64,000 nt of DNA. It comes from Acorus gramineus. Lineage: Eukaryota > Streptophyta > Magnoliopsida > Acorales > Acoraceae. The stretch lies in NCBI GenBank assembly GCA_030737835.1, contig CM060856.1:11770217-11834216 (forward strand), read 5' to 3'. Below, piece by piece: positions 24,656-37,500 of the stretch. The translations under genes were made by a program, and so were the position numbers. Each line of letters opens with the position of its first letter. The first letter of the stretch is position 1. Under the pieces are notes generated by a model, which was given only the letters and a program-made list of their open reading frames with translations, made no database searches and was not told the DNA's origin.

Positions 24656-26879
24656 TTGAATAGTTATAACATGCATAACTTAATATAGATCAGATTTATG
24701 AAGATTTTTTTAATTTATATATTTTGTGGGGAGGGATATCAAAATTGAATCACACCCAACTCGAAAACAAACCATATTGAATTTAAACCAATTGGTTAAA
24801 CCCCTTAATAGATTATGGAACTTGAAGTAAAATTAATCTACTATTACGAATTCAATGTAAACATGCAATGCAGCACAATGAAATTATAAACCAGAATCTA
24901 AATGAACAATCAATTGGTTAGATGACTCCAACCTCTCTAAAGATATTCAATATGTAATTCTAGTAACCAAAAAAAAATCATGAACATATATCATCAAGAT
25001 GAATTGCAATGGACTAATGAAATGAGTTTAAATCTTAAATCAAGATCTGGTTATAATTAAATTAATTTTGCATTTAAATTTAATTTGATTCAATTTGGTT
25101 TAGTTAGTTTTTTTTATCCGCAACCAAACTCAAATCAAATTATATTGATTGATTGATTTTTCAATCGACTACCAAACCAGACCAAACAAATACTAGCCCA
25201 AACCTAAAAAAAATTGGTTTGGATTGGTTCATGTTTAATTTAATCGATCAAAGTTGTATCTCTTTTTCCAACCATGCTCAACAAATGTATTAACAAATTT
25301 GTTGATTATAAGAGAATTTAAATTTAGAAACATGTCTATTCGAATCATGCTTTTTATTTGGCTTCTAAAATATTTTTTGTTAATATTTTCCAACATGATA
25401 AAATTATTTTATTACTTTTGCTAATAACCATAAAGCAAATTGGGTCTCACTCAGAAAAACAAAAGGGTCACCAAAATATTTTAAAATACTAGGCTCCAAT
25501 GTAAAAATAGTGGGTGAAGATTTGTTTAACTCATCAGAGGAGTCCATTGGAGATGATTTTGGGGATTTCTCATCAAATTCAGCTTAAAAAAAAATGCTGC
25601 TGTCCTTTTGTGATGATCTTGAACCCTTTGTAGTGTTGGCATGAGAAGCAGCAAAGAACAAAAAAGGAGAAAAGAGGTTTTAGAATTGGTGGATACACTT
25701 TCCTGTTTCTTAATTTAATTTTACATAAAGATCTTGATCATTAATTTATAATTAAGATAAAGTTGATGTGCATAATATTGTTTAATTGATACCTTTTTTG
25801 CCTGATCTTTATTTTTACACCGTATATTTTTGCATTGTATATATTTGTATTATTTATAAAGTTCCAAATTGACAGCGCTTTACATAAGTTATTCAAGTAT
25901 GATAGAGAGGAAATATATATATATATATATATATATAACTCATTTTGATTAAAAAGAAGAAAACGTGACAACTATGTTTAGATAAAATGTGTATAAATCT
26001 TAATAATGATTTTTAATTAAGTCTAGAATATCCCATCCATGTCTTATTTAACAAAAAAAAAAATTACAATGAATATCTATGTTGTCTCGTGAAATACTGA
26101 AAGAGCTGAACAACCAAGTGTGAATTTATGCAAGTAATATAATTGATATTTGAATATTTCTAAAATAAAAAAAAAATTATCAATGCAAAACCGTTAAACT
26201 GATTTTCTAAAAGAATGGTCGCAATGAAATTTTGTTATATCTCAAAACCCCAAGCCGTCTGTATTGTATTATCACATTATAAAAATTAATTTTTTACACT
26301 AGTATATATTATTGTATATTTTTTTTTATATAATTGTATATATTAGCACATGTATATTTTAAAAAATCCATTGAAAATTGCAGACCACACAGAGCTGAAA
26401 CATATCATTTTCTCCTTGATATTCATTGTCGTAGACTGGACGTGTAACTTCTTCGTTTATTTCATTTATTAGTTTCTAAAAAAATTCAATTGTCTTTATA
26501 CGAATGTTCCCTTTTATATGTTACTTGCAGACTTTAGGTTGGGACTTGCAAATTACATTTAATATTTGTTTTGATTTTCTAGATGGGCTTTAACTGAAAA
26601 ACGTTTTTGTGGGGGGAAGAGTGATATTTATTTTATGTTCTTGCGAACAGCAATCTTATGACAAATTGTTGTTAATCTTGTGCAATTAATAGAATATATA
26701 TATTCAAGAGTGAGTTACCAGCTTCAATCTAGATGCTCTTAAATATACATATCATAATATTTAATTTTCCAACAGTTACATGATGTGAGCGATGACACTA
26801 TGCGCGTGTGACTAACATGCCCTTCAAAGAATATTGACCAGTTAATATTTGAAGATTTTTCTGCAGGCTGTAATCATGA
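24656..26879. other. AT-rich spacer with a (TA)n tract
   Basis: No gene seen. A (TA)n microsatellite lies at 25915-25936. The minus frames here are low-complexity. Confidence 0.5.
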
Positions 26880-27092
26880 TTTTTTTTTATTATATAGGAT
26901 GGACTCCATCGTGACAGATCTTACGATCCAACTAGAAAAGCTACTTTCACCTTTTTATTTCTGGTCCTATAGAATTTTTTTTTTAAATTTCGTCTAATAA
27001 ACAGGAGGTATGATATAGCATCAAGACTCGAATCCAAGACCTACTCTTAATATAGGTAAGCTCTGAATCGTTATACTTTGGTTACTGAGGAT
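26880..27092 (-). mobile_element. tRNA-derived SINE (family 2), older copy
   Basis: Homologous along its length to 57448-57664. On the minus strand it has a tRNA-like head with B box GGATTCGAGTCTTGA, a body with AGGACCAGAAATA and GATGGAGTCCATCC, and a terminal A run (plus-strand T run at 26880-26888). Flanks TAATCATGA and TAATGATTA are similar but do not form a clean duplication, in keeping with an older insertion. Confidence 0.75.
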
Positions 27093-27857
27093 AACTAATG
27101 ATTAAGATGGAATTATAAAATAAAAATCGTTATATGTTTAAGGAGATGACAGCGATGGATTTGAAGTGTCACACAATTAGTTTAGAAAGTAATAAAAGCT
27201 TGTTGTGAGTTTCTTAGCAAGCATCAACAAATGCAGAAAACTCAACATGAAAATCACACAATGACAGCGCGTCTTTTTTTTTTATAGAAACTTCCATGGA
27301 AGACAATTATAAACCAACTTGGATTAGTTTAAGTGAGCTAATTAAAATGAGGTTAGCATACATTATAAAACACAAGATAACTTAAAGATTTAATTGGATA
27401 ACACTTCTTCAATGGCGTGTCTGACTTCTTATAGTCAATTTTTTCATCGGATTCCAAAGTTCATGAAAATGTTATTTTATTTTGATTGTAACTTTATCAT
27501 TTTATTTTTAGTCACATTTATAAAATAATTTATAAATAAAGAAGATGATTGGAGTTTGAGGTGAAAATTGTTGTCCTTAAAGTGTTGTTAGTCTCCACTC
27601 AAATATATTGAGTTTGTTAGAGGATTTATTGACTAAACACTTTTAGGATACAACAAACTAAAGAAGTCTGCAGATGAGAGAGGAGGGGATGATATATTTT
27701 TACCATATTTTTCTTTGGGCGAGGGGAAGGGAGAACACACTTTTTGATACTTTGGTACCATGTACTAGGATAGGCAAAGATTGGGTAGATAGACAGATCG
27801 AGGTTATTAGTTTGCTTGTTTGGCTATCAGACAGTTAATTATATTATCAGCTAGGGT

Positions 27858-28081
27858 AGTATTTGATAACGCGATTACAAAACTGATTTTCTGTAGTCAT
27901 TGGATTTAAAACTGATTATACAGAAAGCTGCCTCCCCAGCTTTCTCAAATCGCAGTTTTTGAACATTTTTTGTTTGAAATTTGTTTGCAGGAAATTACGA
28001 TTGTAAAATTATTTAATTACATGATTACATAACCAGCTTCTTACAATTATAAAAGCTACGCAATCGCGCAATCAAATACAG
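27858..28081. mobile_element. MITE (family 3), copy 1
   Basis: Imperfect terminal inverted repeats: left GTATTTGATAACGCGATTAC, right end GCAATCGCGCAATCAAATAC. About 224 bp, non-coding. The right half and interior (CAAATCGCAGTTTTT, TTACATAACCAGCTTC-TACAATTA) match 57918-58143. hAT- or PIF-like; no target duplication resolved. Confidence 0.6.
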
Positions 28082-29190
28082 TCTAAATCGCTTTATATAC
28101 GTAAGAGTAGTTATTAGTTTTTTATATTACAGGAGAACCGTGTGTAATACGTGGAAAAAAAAAACAAAAAAAAACTACTTATGAGATAGCCATTTGAAAA
28201 AGCAAACCAAAACGTGTCAGTTCTTTTATTATAGAATTAAGAGGGGTGTCGAATCAGTTGTATAAAAAAAATTTAACAAAATATTACATGACTTTTTATT
28301 AACTTATTTGACTTATACATATTGAGTCTTCATTAATTTTAGGCTTTTTTTTTTTTTTTTTATGCAAACCATAAAAAAAAATGCTATTTAATTTTATATC
28401 ACTCCAAATAATTTATTTATTTTTATACAATTGAAAAATGTAGAACTTATGCATATTTATCATCCTAATTAACTTCTATCCAAATTTCTATTAAGACTGT
28501 TAAAGCCTTGGAGAAAAGATCAAATTACCCTTTTTTTTACATATTTAACCTTATCAAATACAATATTTATAAAAATAAAAAATATTAATTTTAACATGAG
28601 AATGATAAATTTCATCTAAAATCCAATAACATAAAAATTAATCATACAAACTATTTATTAGCAAATATATAATAATTATTAATACTTACATTAATAAAAA
28701 TGAAATAAAATTATTTTGAAAACAATTAATTATATATATTACAAAATACAAATTTTTAAAAAAATTAGATCTTGATTAGAAGAAAAAGAAAAAAAGGGAT
28801 AAGGTTGAATGACTTACTATTGATTTAGAAAGAACATAAAATTAATTAGGTTATTATGGTCAATTATTTACATTATGAAAAAAAATAACACATGTTAAGG
28901 TTATTTTTGTGATTTTTACTTCTTGGTTAAAAACTAACTATAGGTAAGGTTCATTTTAATTAAAAATGATAAATGAGGAGCACATTTTTACATTAAAAAA
29001 AATTCTAATGGTATAAAAATAAATATGGTATTTATGATGGTATAAAAATAAATATCATATTTTTTTGATGGTATATATGTAAAAAACCCTTAATTTTAAT
29101 TATATTAACTTTTTATTTTACTTTTCTCTCAATTGACAAATATGTTTCTATATGTTTCTTAATTCAATCCCAATTTTATCTATACACTTA

Positions 29191-30010
29191 CCCCGTTTGG
29201 ATGGAGGTATAAAATGAGAATAATCAAGAATAGGGATGGATAGTGGAAAATACATGTTTGTTTAAGGGGAATAAGCAAGTATACCAATGTTAGAATAAGC
29301 TAGTATAACTAGATATAACAATTGCAAGGTACCCATGGAATAGTTTAATACTTAATTATCCATTCCAATGGGTTATGTTGGTCTCACGATCACATCACCT
29401 TTATTTTCCTTTGCCCCATCTTTTCCGTTGGTGTTATGATCTTCTTCTTGTCTTCTCTTTAAACCAAAATAAATAAATAAAAATCAACATTATTTATTTA
29501 TTATTATTTTTTTTTTTTTTGGAAAGAACCAACAAAAGCTTTGACCGAGCTAAGCGAGCCTCTTTCATTGTGGGATTTTTTTGAATGTTTTTTTTTTTTT
29601 TTAAGTTTTTTGGAAAGAGACAAGCAGGGATTTGTTAAAACCATGTATTTTACATTTACGCGCACCCAAATGACATGGAAGAATGTATTTGACAGCATTT
29701 GGTATACTTGTATAAGTATAAAAAATTACCTCTCATTGGGATATTTTTAGTTGGTTTAATTTTTTAATAAATATCCATATACCCACTATGAATGTAGAGG
29801 CAATATTGTCATATAGAAAATATTAAATTATTATCCACATTTTATTCTTTGTTTAAACTTATTTTATTCTAGGTCAATCAAACATTAAAAATCAATTTAT
29901 CACATTGGATAACGAAAATAACTGAAAACACACAAAAACATAAAATCTCTTATCTTTATAAAATTATTATCTATCCTTGCATAGTTAGTTCAAATCTTCA
30001 ATCCAAACGA
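29191..30010. mobile_element. Possible large MITE with CGTTTGGAT ends
   Basis: Left end CCCCGTTTGGATGGAGGTAT; the right end, inverted, reads TCGTTTGGATTGAAGATTTG. The ends match over about 15 of 18 bases. The interior is AT-rich and non-coding and includes T-runs that may be later insertions. A fragment of similar sequence (AACCCCTGTTTGAATGTGAA) sits at 31047 beyond gene copy 2. Tentative. Confidence 0.4.
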
Positions 30011-30330
30011 AAGCTTAATGTTATAATTAAATTAAATGTCGCCAGTTAAAGTGAACTCCGGGCTACGCCTATGCTCTTCTTTTCCTTTATTTTTTCCTCA
30101 TGGAATCCATCCTGGGGTGCATCTAGTCTACCCACCCCCTTTTTGTTTTAAACATGGAATCTAAATAAACCTTTTAAATCTTCAAAAAAATAAAATCACA
30201 CACACAAAAATCAAAACTAGCCAACTTAAAACACTACCATTTCCATATGTGGAACTGAAACAATTCACATGGTTAGGGTAAAAAAGTTGTAAAAAATTAA
30301 AAAGAGGGAGATTCAGTATAAGGATCTCTT

Positions 30331-30942
30331 TTAAGAAGAGGAATTCTCTTCTTGATCTTCAGAGTCCAGAAGAGATGGTGTGATGAGAGCATCCATCACT
30401 TGCTGCAACACAACAGCTGCATCCGCATAGCTTTCTTGTGTTTCTGGGATGCTTCTGCTCTTCACAGAATTGCTCAGCTGCACCAACAAAGAGAACACGA
30501 TTAAGTAACCCATCCAATAATCAAGAACTTCAAAAAAAAAGAAAAAAAAAAGGAAATATAAATTTTCAAAAATCATGGGTCGCATTTAAATTATCATATA
30601 ATTTGATTGTCATATCTGAAAAGTAAAATCATCAGGTAACTAAACACTTGATCAATTTTGTGAATGTGATTATATGCATACGGAGTGTTCTCGTAAGTTC
30701 ACCTCATGCATGTAATAGAGCAACTCGTCAGCGAGGCCGGTGAGCACCGTCTTATTGGCCTCGTCGAGGGCGCCGGAGATTAGGCGATTGAAATCGATGA
30801 AAAAGAAGACTGATTTGAGGCGGAGGTCGCTCTCCATGAGCTCCCACGACTCGTCGTCGTCACCCATTTCACCAATCGTCAGTAGCTCATGCGCGCATTG
30901 TTTGATCCTTCTCATGCTCCCCATCGCTTGCATCTCTGTCAT
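30331..30942 (-). CDS. PsbQ/PnsL3-like protein without transit peptide, 128 aa (copy 2)
   Basis: Coding exons 30942-30703 and 30477-30331, phase-0 GT-AG intron. It differs from copy 1 by only about a dozen residues (MTEMQAMGSM start, SVFFFIDFNRLISGALDEAN, IPETQESYADA, DSEDQEENSSS end), so the frame has been kept without stop or indel in both copies. As in copy 1 there is an acceptor 6 nt before the ATG (CAG at 30949-30951), a leader exon ending at 31860 (AGAG|GTGCTC) and a TATA box at 31948-31955, and no exon for a plastid leader was found. The role may be NDH-associated if the protein can still reach the lumen. Otherwise it is a relocated helical-bundle protein or a non-functional duplicate. 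Confidence 0.82.
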
Positions 30943-31947
30943 CTTTTTCTGTAATCTTTATTATAATAATCATATTAAAAAGATTGTTAGCATGTATAAA
31001 AAGATCATTACTCATAATGACATTTCAGTAAATAATATTTATTTTAACCCCTGTTTGAATGTGAAATTGGGGAATTTGGATAACATAGAATAAAACAGAA
31101 TAGAGGGGGACGTTAACAAAGATAGGAAAGAATACAAAGATGCGGGAATACATGGATAAGGTAGATATGGGAATATATGAATTTGGATGTTTGAGTGCAT
31201 TGAATATCTAGGGACAATGTATGTCTGAACAAATTGGTATAAAGTAGTATATGAATTTCAACTAACAGACCTCAGTGATATATTCGTCCTTGACTCATGC
31301 AATGTAAAGCGTCCTCCGTTTTATGTTTTACTCGCTTTATCATCTCGGGTTTTATCATCTTATAAATGATGTTGTGATTATATATTTTATTATTTTATAC
31401 AGTGACCACTCATGAGTCACGACTGGAAAGTGATTTATTATTATTTTTTAATCTAAGTCCACGAAATATTAAAAATAAAAAACAAAAAAAATTTTGAGGG
31501 CTGCCTTAGATTTCGGAATTATAGCATCTCTCCCCCAATTTATAATACATAAAAATCAAATAAATAAATAAATATACCGATTTCAATGGACAATCACAAT
31601 AATCACCAAAAAAAAAAAAAAAACCAACAAACACAATAAATGAATAATAAAAAAAAGTCCAGTAAAACAATAATGATTGTAAAAACCCAAAATTCGGATG
31701 AACATGAATCCAACCTCAGATGCAAAAACACAAAACCCAAATCGTATTTCCGATCGAAACACCCAAAAACAACCACAGCGAGATTTCCCAGAAGAAAAGG
31801 AAGAAGAATAAGAGATATTGAGCTTACAAAAAACAAAAAAGAGAGAGTTAGATGAGCACCTCTTTTCGTTCGTCTGGGAAGTATAAAAAAGAAATACTAT
31901 CTGGATCTAACAATATGAGTCTGTCTGTCTTTGTGTTTTTCGCCTAA

Positions 31948-31955
31948 ATATATAG
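31948..31955 (-). promoter_or_regulatory. TATA box of PnsL3-like copy 2
   Basis: The minus strand reads CTCTATATATTTAGG, matching the TATA region of copy 1. Predicted transcription start is near 31920, giving a short noncoding first exon that ends at 31860. Confidence 0.5.
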
Positions 31956-32164
31956 AGAGAGGGGTTGGGATGATTTGTTTTTCTAATGCTTACCAGAAAT
32001 TTGGGCTCGGCTCAAGCCAAGCCGGTTAGAAATTAAAAAGACTGAAGCTGATCTTGAACGGCTCGGCTGATTTGGCTGAGTCGAGCCAACCTTGTTATTC
32101 GATTTTGATGGTTTCTTTATTAAGTACGGACGCCAGGAATAATTGTATTCTTTTCTTTTTCGGA

Positions 32165-32560
32165 AAATTAATAAGGGATACTTGTGTCACCGGTTTATTA
32201 TTTTTAGTTTTTTCATATTCGGAAGAGTAGAACAATTATCTTTAGATTTTTACCACAGTAAAAAATTATTTTTAGATTTTTCTGATCCAATGTTTTTTAA
32301 AATATTAAAAATATCCATCACACAATTATTTTAATGTACTATTAACATTTTCTTATACATTATTAAATATATCTAGTATAATGTTAACACTCTTCAATAC
32401 TTGATTATGTGAGGGTATGTTTGGTATTTTTTAATAAAATCCTAGCTGAAGGGACCTCATGATAATTTTTTAAAGCTTTAGGGCGCTAAAAAAACTTAAA
32501 AATTTTTAGGGACTTCAAAATAATAGATAGGTAATCACATGGATCTAATTAGTTTCTCCT
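32165..32560. mobile_element. Degraded relative of the 22.9-kb inverted-repeat element
   Basis: Shares with 22855-23280 the pattern TGTACTATTAACATTTTCTTATA-CATTATTAAATAT, a TTTTGGTATT/GTTTGGTATT core and GGGACTT-AAA...AAAAACTTAAAAATTTTTAG. Ends are not well defined. Confidence 0.35.
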
Positions 32561-32594
32561 TTTTTTTTTTTTTTTTTGAGGGGGGGGGGGGGGG
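32560..32594. repeat. T18 and G14 homopolymers side by side
   Basis: A run of 18 T (32560-32577) is followed by GAG and 14 G (32581-32594). Run lengths in a sequence of this kind are error-prone. Confidence 0.85.
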
Positions 32595-32937
32595 ATAAGC
32601 GTATTGACTGGATCAGGTGCGTTTGTTAATTGTTATTGATTGAATGGTTTTGTGTTTGTTTTTAAAAGCAATCGGAATAAAATGGGAAATGAAAAAGGGT
32701 TATCCCACCGTGAGACAAGACTAACGTTTAATCTTTCTTTTTATTTGAATTTTAAAAAATAAATATAAATTTATATACTTGGATAAATTATTATTGTTAA
32801 ATCTTATTATCCTATCAAACTGGTCATACAAGAATTAGAACACGAGGTTTAAATATATGTTTTGTACGTAATATAACTATTTTTCAAAAGTACAAGAGAA
32901 ATTATCAATATATATAATTAAATAATCAGCTCCATAA

Positions 32938-33455
32938 TGTTGGGAATAAGTAGTAAAAATACGTACCACTGCGGAAGCGTCAATCACGAACCGGAGTTGG
33001 ACTCACGTCCAAAATTGACTACTCAATTGAGGTAGATAAAAGTGAATATCCCACTTTATTAGTCTCTTCCAAACGAGAGACTAACTATTATATCCACCCC
33101 TCAAGATCTTAGACTAAAGATGGAAAGCCCTTTTAAATATTACTCAAAATGGAGATGGATTTGTGAGTCGGAGTGGAAGCACAAACACACTGCGTACACA
33201 CACACACACAGACTTGTATTTAATTTTTTTTCACGCCTTTTTTCATCACCCATGCATTCATATTTATAATAGGTGCATGGCGGTGGTGCATGGCGGTTCA
33301 CATTAATAGGGATAAGGATGATGACAAGGCTTAATCAATTGGAGATAGGAGATAAGAAGGCTCTAGATGAGTAGGGATGTTCGTAGAAAATGAAAAAATG
33401 TCAAATGGCCCCCTGGAGAAAAGAATAATAGCAGGGAAGGCTGGATTAACTAACA
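32938..33455 (-). repeat. Copia 3' LTR (element on minus strand)
   Basis: 518 bp, TG...CA ends (TGTTGGG...TAACA). Contains a (CA)n tract that differs in length from the other LTR. Confidence 0.93.
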
Positions 33456-34599
33456 ATCTCCCACTCAGACTTCACTAGTATACGTGTTTAGTCTTGTCCA
33501 CCTCCATCGCGAGTAATAAATACACACAATAACATACCTGAGGGGTGAGACCAATGGGGATTCACATATACCCTAAAGGTAGGTAACACGCCAAGTCTCC
33601 ATCTGACCAGCACAAAACTTCCCATCCTCAATTAGCCTGCCCTAGACTCGCATGACACACCAGAATAAGACTGCACTAGTCCCATTAGAGCACTACAATC
33701 TCACTCGACTCATGTATGCACTTCTTCACTTATCATAAAAACATTTCACAAACTTATCCATTTTCAATCATGTTTTAATAAGAAAATAATAATATATATA
33801 ATATCAATAAAATCTCATTGAAAACATAATCCCCGGGGAGGATAAGCAATCAAAGTGCATACAAAAATGACCTCAGTGTCAAGGTGTAGTCATCAAGGAG
33901 TCTTCCCCTCGCACATATGCTCGTCAGCTTCGACCCGGCCGCTTTCCCAGCAGTGCATGTGACCCAGCCATATAATCTCATGGCTTTAACATTGCACACC
34001 AAAGTAGCGTCACCAGACTTCAGCTTCTTAACACAGTGAAGGGTACATAAGGGCACTAGAGTCACCTACGAGACTAGCTCTGCTCGCACAACGATAGAAA
34101 TAGGACTCTATCGCAGTAGGTAAGTGGTCTACAGCACGTACAACTTCTCTTGCACGCTGTGATACGGGAAAAATAAAAATATTGTCGGTTCCTGTAGCAC
34201 GTAGATCCCTTAATCGTCTCAGTCGACTAAGGTGGTCCTCCCAGTGACCAGATCTAGCTTAATTTTCAGGCCTCATTATATATGATCTTGGAGAGATCTC
34301 ATCTTGATTATTTAAAAAAAACCAAGGCGACATCAACACCTACTCGTGTGTGTCTCATCCCCTGCATCCCAGTACAGGAGGTTGTCCTGCCTGTGCGACT
34401 AGGCGGACACGACCTACCGACAGTTAATGATAATCACTTTTATTTCACAAATTCATTAGATAACTCAGTCACATAATCATAATGCATGCATGTCAGCAAC
34501 AGATATATAAAGATGTGCAAAATATCTCATTCATTCATACACAAGCAGTAATAACATGTACACAAAAGAAGACCCTCCCACTGAATAGAAGGACTACAA
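33456..34599 (-). other. Copia 3' untranslated region
   Basis: About 1.1 kb between the end of the RNase H region and the 3' LTR. It includes the purine tract beside the LTR. No extra gene (such as an envelope-like frame) is seen in it. Confidence 0.7.
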
Positions 34600-37500
34600 C
34601 TACCAGAATTGCAGTCCCATGCCTCTCACATGACTCACAAAAACATCTCGAGGCACTGCTTTAGTCAGTGGGTTTGCGACCATGTCTCTAGAGGGAAGAT
34701 AGGACACAACTATCTTGTTTTCAGCAATTTTATCCCTCACAATGTGATACATGGACTCAATATGCTTGGATCTCTCATGAAATTTAGGGTCCTTGGAAAG
34801 TGCAATGGCAGAGTTGTTGTCACAATATATCGGCGCTGGCTCTTCTGCACTTTTAATGATCCGCATATCTCGCAAAAACCGCTGGATCCACACAGCTTCT
34901 CTTGTAGCATGACTACAGGCCACATACTCAGACTCCATGCTAGAGTAGGCTGTAGACTTCTGCTTCCGGCTAGCCCAAGAGAAAGCTCCACCAGCCAATA
35001 AAAATACAAAGCCAGAGGTGGACTTGCGAGAATCAAGATCACCTGCATGATCAGCATCAGAATAACCTTGAACTTTAAGTTCACCGCATCCCAGATAGCA
35101 AAGAGTCAGGTCTTTTGTGCCTTTCAAATACCGAAGTATTCGCTTCATGGCCTGCCAATGACCTTGACCAGGGTTACTCTGATATCTGCTGACCAGCCCC
35201 ACAGCGAAGCAAATATCTGGACGTGTGCAAACATTAGCATACATTAGACTTCCAACTGCACTGGAGTAAGGAACTCTCTTCATCTTCTCCTTTTCTTCAT
35301 TAGTTTGTGGGCACATTCTGAGGCTCAACTTCTGATTCTTGTCAACAGGGGTATCGATAGGTTTACAGTCTTTCATGCCAAACCGATCTAATACATTCTC
35401 AATATATGCTGACTGAGATAGGCCAATCTTTCTTTTAGCTCGATCTCTCTGAATCTTAATGCCAAGCACATAACTTGCTTCTCCCATGTCCTTCATATCA
35501 AAGTTGAGAGAAAGCCATTGTCGAGTGATATTCAACAATTCCATGTCATTTGTAGCTAGAAGAATATCATCGACATACAAGCAGAGAATAATAAAACTCT
35601 TGTCCAGCCACTTCATATATATGCAATGATCCTCTTCAATCATAGTGAAGCCAAAAGATTTTATGGCATTGTGAAATTTGAAGTACCACTGCCTCGAAGA
35701 CTGCTTCAGCCCATATATTGCTTTCTTGAGCTTGCACACTTTTTGTTCCTGCCCCTTAATTGCATATCCAAATGGCTGCAACATATAAATTTCTTCGTCA
35801 AGATCTCCATTCAGAAAAGCTGTCTTCACATCCATCTGATACAATTCCAAGTCCAGGCTTGCAGTTATGGCTAGAATCATCCGGATTGATGTGAATCTAG
35901 CAACTAGTGAAAAAGTTTCTTGATAATCTAAACCTTCCACTTGAGTGTACCCTTTAGCCACGAGCCTTGCCTTGAACTTGTCAATTGACCCATCTGCTTT
36001 TCTTTTAATTTTCAACACCCACTTGTTACCAATGGGTTTTCTTCCAGCGGGTAGATCTACAAGCTCCCAGACCTTGTTTTTCATCATGGAATTGATTTCC
36101 TCATTCATTGCTTCAATCCATTCCTTCGATCTTGGATCTGATAATGCTTCTTGATAAGAATCTGGTTCATCATCATCCATGGAGATGCAGGTATAGCATT
36201 TCCTTCGATATCAAAATATCTACGGGGAATCCTACCACGAAGGCTTCTCCGAATGTTCTGACTCTCAGAAGTGGTCCCACTGTTTTCAACATTCTCTAGA
36301 ACACTCCCACTTTTATCAACATTCATAGGCGAGCTGTCTCGAACGCCAACATTAGGAGACTGACTTGTGCTAGGAGTAGAGGAGTCAGGAACTTCATGCA
36401 GTTCTACTGAAAATTTGGCCCTTTTCCTTCGAGGAAATTTTTCTTCAATGAAATCAGCATGTGGAACCTCCTTTTCCACTATTCCACCTTTTTCAGTCTC
36501 ATGGATTACGACATATCCCTTGGACTGAGAAGGGTATCTGATGAATATGCATTCCATTGCTTTTGGCTCCAGCTTGATTCTATCAACTGAAGAAATTAGT
36601 GCATAACAAGCAGATTCCCATGGGTGCAAATGATCAAGTTTCACTCTGCGACTTGTCCACAATTCATACGGAGTTTTGGGGACAGATTTTGAAGGCACTC
36701 TATTTAAAATATATGTCGCTGTCAAGAGCGCATCACCCCAAAATTCCATAGGCAGATTTGCATGGGCTAGCATACTTCTCATCATATCAAGGAGTGTACG
36801 ATTCCTTCTTTCTGCTACACCATTCTGCTCAGGACTATACGGCATCGTGAACTGTTTGACTATTCCATGCTTCTCACAGAATTCTTTGAACAGGGTAGAC
36901 ATGTACTCACCTCCTCTATCTGATCTGAGAACTTTAATTTTTCTCCCCAACTGATTCTCAACTTCATTTTTATATCTGATGAAGCAATCTAACACATTAG
37001 ACTTATAGGAGATGAGATATACATATCCATACCGAGAATAGTCATCAATGAATGTGACAAAATAATATGAACCATTTCTGGTGCTCTCACATTCATGGGC
37101 CCACAAACATCAAAATGAATGATACTCAACAATTCAGTTGATCGGGTAGCCTTTCGGAATGGTTTCTTGGTTGCCTTTCCACATATGCAGTACTCGCATG
37201 TAGGGAAATCAACATCTTTTAAGGAACCCAGCAAACCATCTCTACATAAGCGTTTCATTCTGTCTTTACCAATATGGCCCAGCCTCGCATGCCAGTTCAG
37301 ACATTCAGAAACACTGAAATTTTCATTATTCTTTACTGATGAGGGGATAGAAAAGGAGCAAGATTTGCATTCAACTTCTAACTTGAAAAGATTTTCATAC
37401 AATCTGCCCCAGGAAAAAATTACATTGTTCTGCCTTATAGACACCCTTTCACCAGAAAATCGAACATCAAAATTATTTTTACATAACTGAGAGACAGACA

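Larger units (their letters stand above)
27093..30180. other. Spacer with small transposon relics
   Basis: No gene is supported. Besides the elements listed separately, a decayed stretch at about 28970-29100 repeats ATGGTATAAAAATAAATAT two to three times. A T-rich block at 29507-29605 surrounds a short GC-richer piece (GACCGAGCTAAGCGAGCC). Confidence 0.45.
30181..32155. repeat. Segmental duplication, copy 2 (contains a PnsL3-like gene)
   Basis: Counterpart of 21655-24070, same orientation, about 8.5 kb away. Coding exons have identical lengths (240 and 147 nt) in both copies. The small intron is nearly identical (CACCAACAAAGAGAACACGATTA). Leader, TATA and distal promoter motifs are retained. 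The block excludes the PQL3 gene that lies beside copy 1. Confidence 0.88.
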
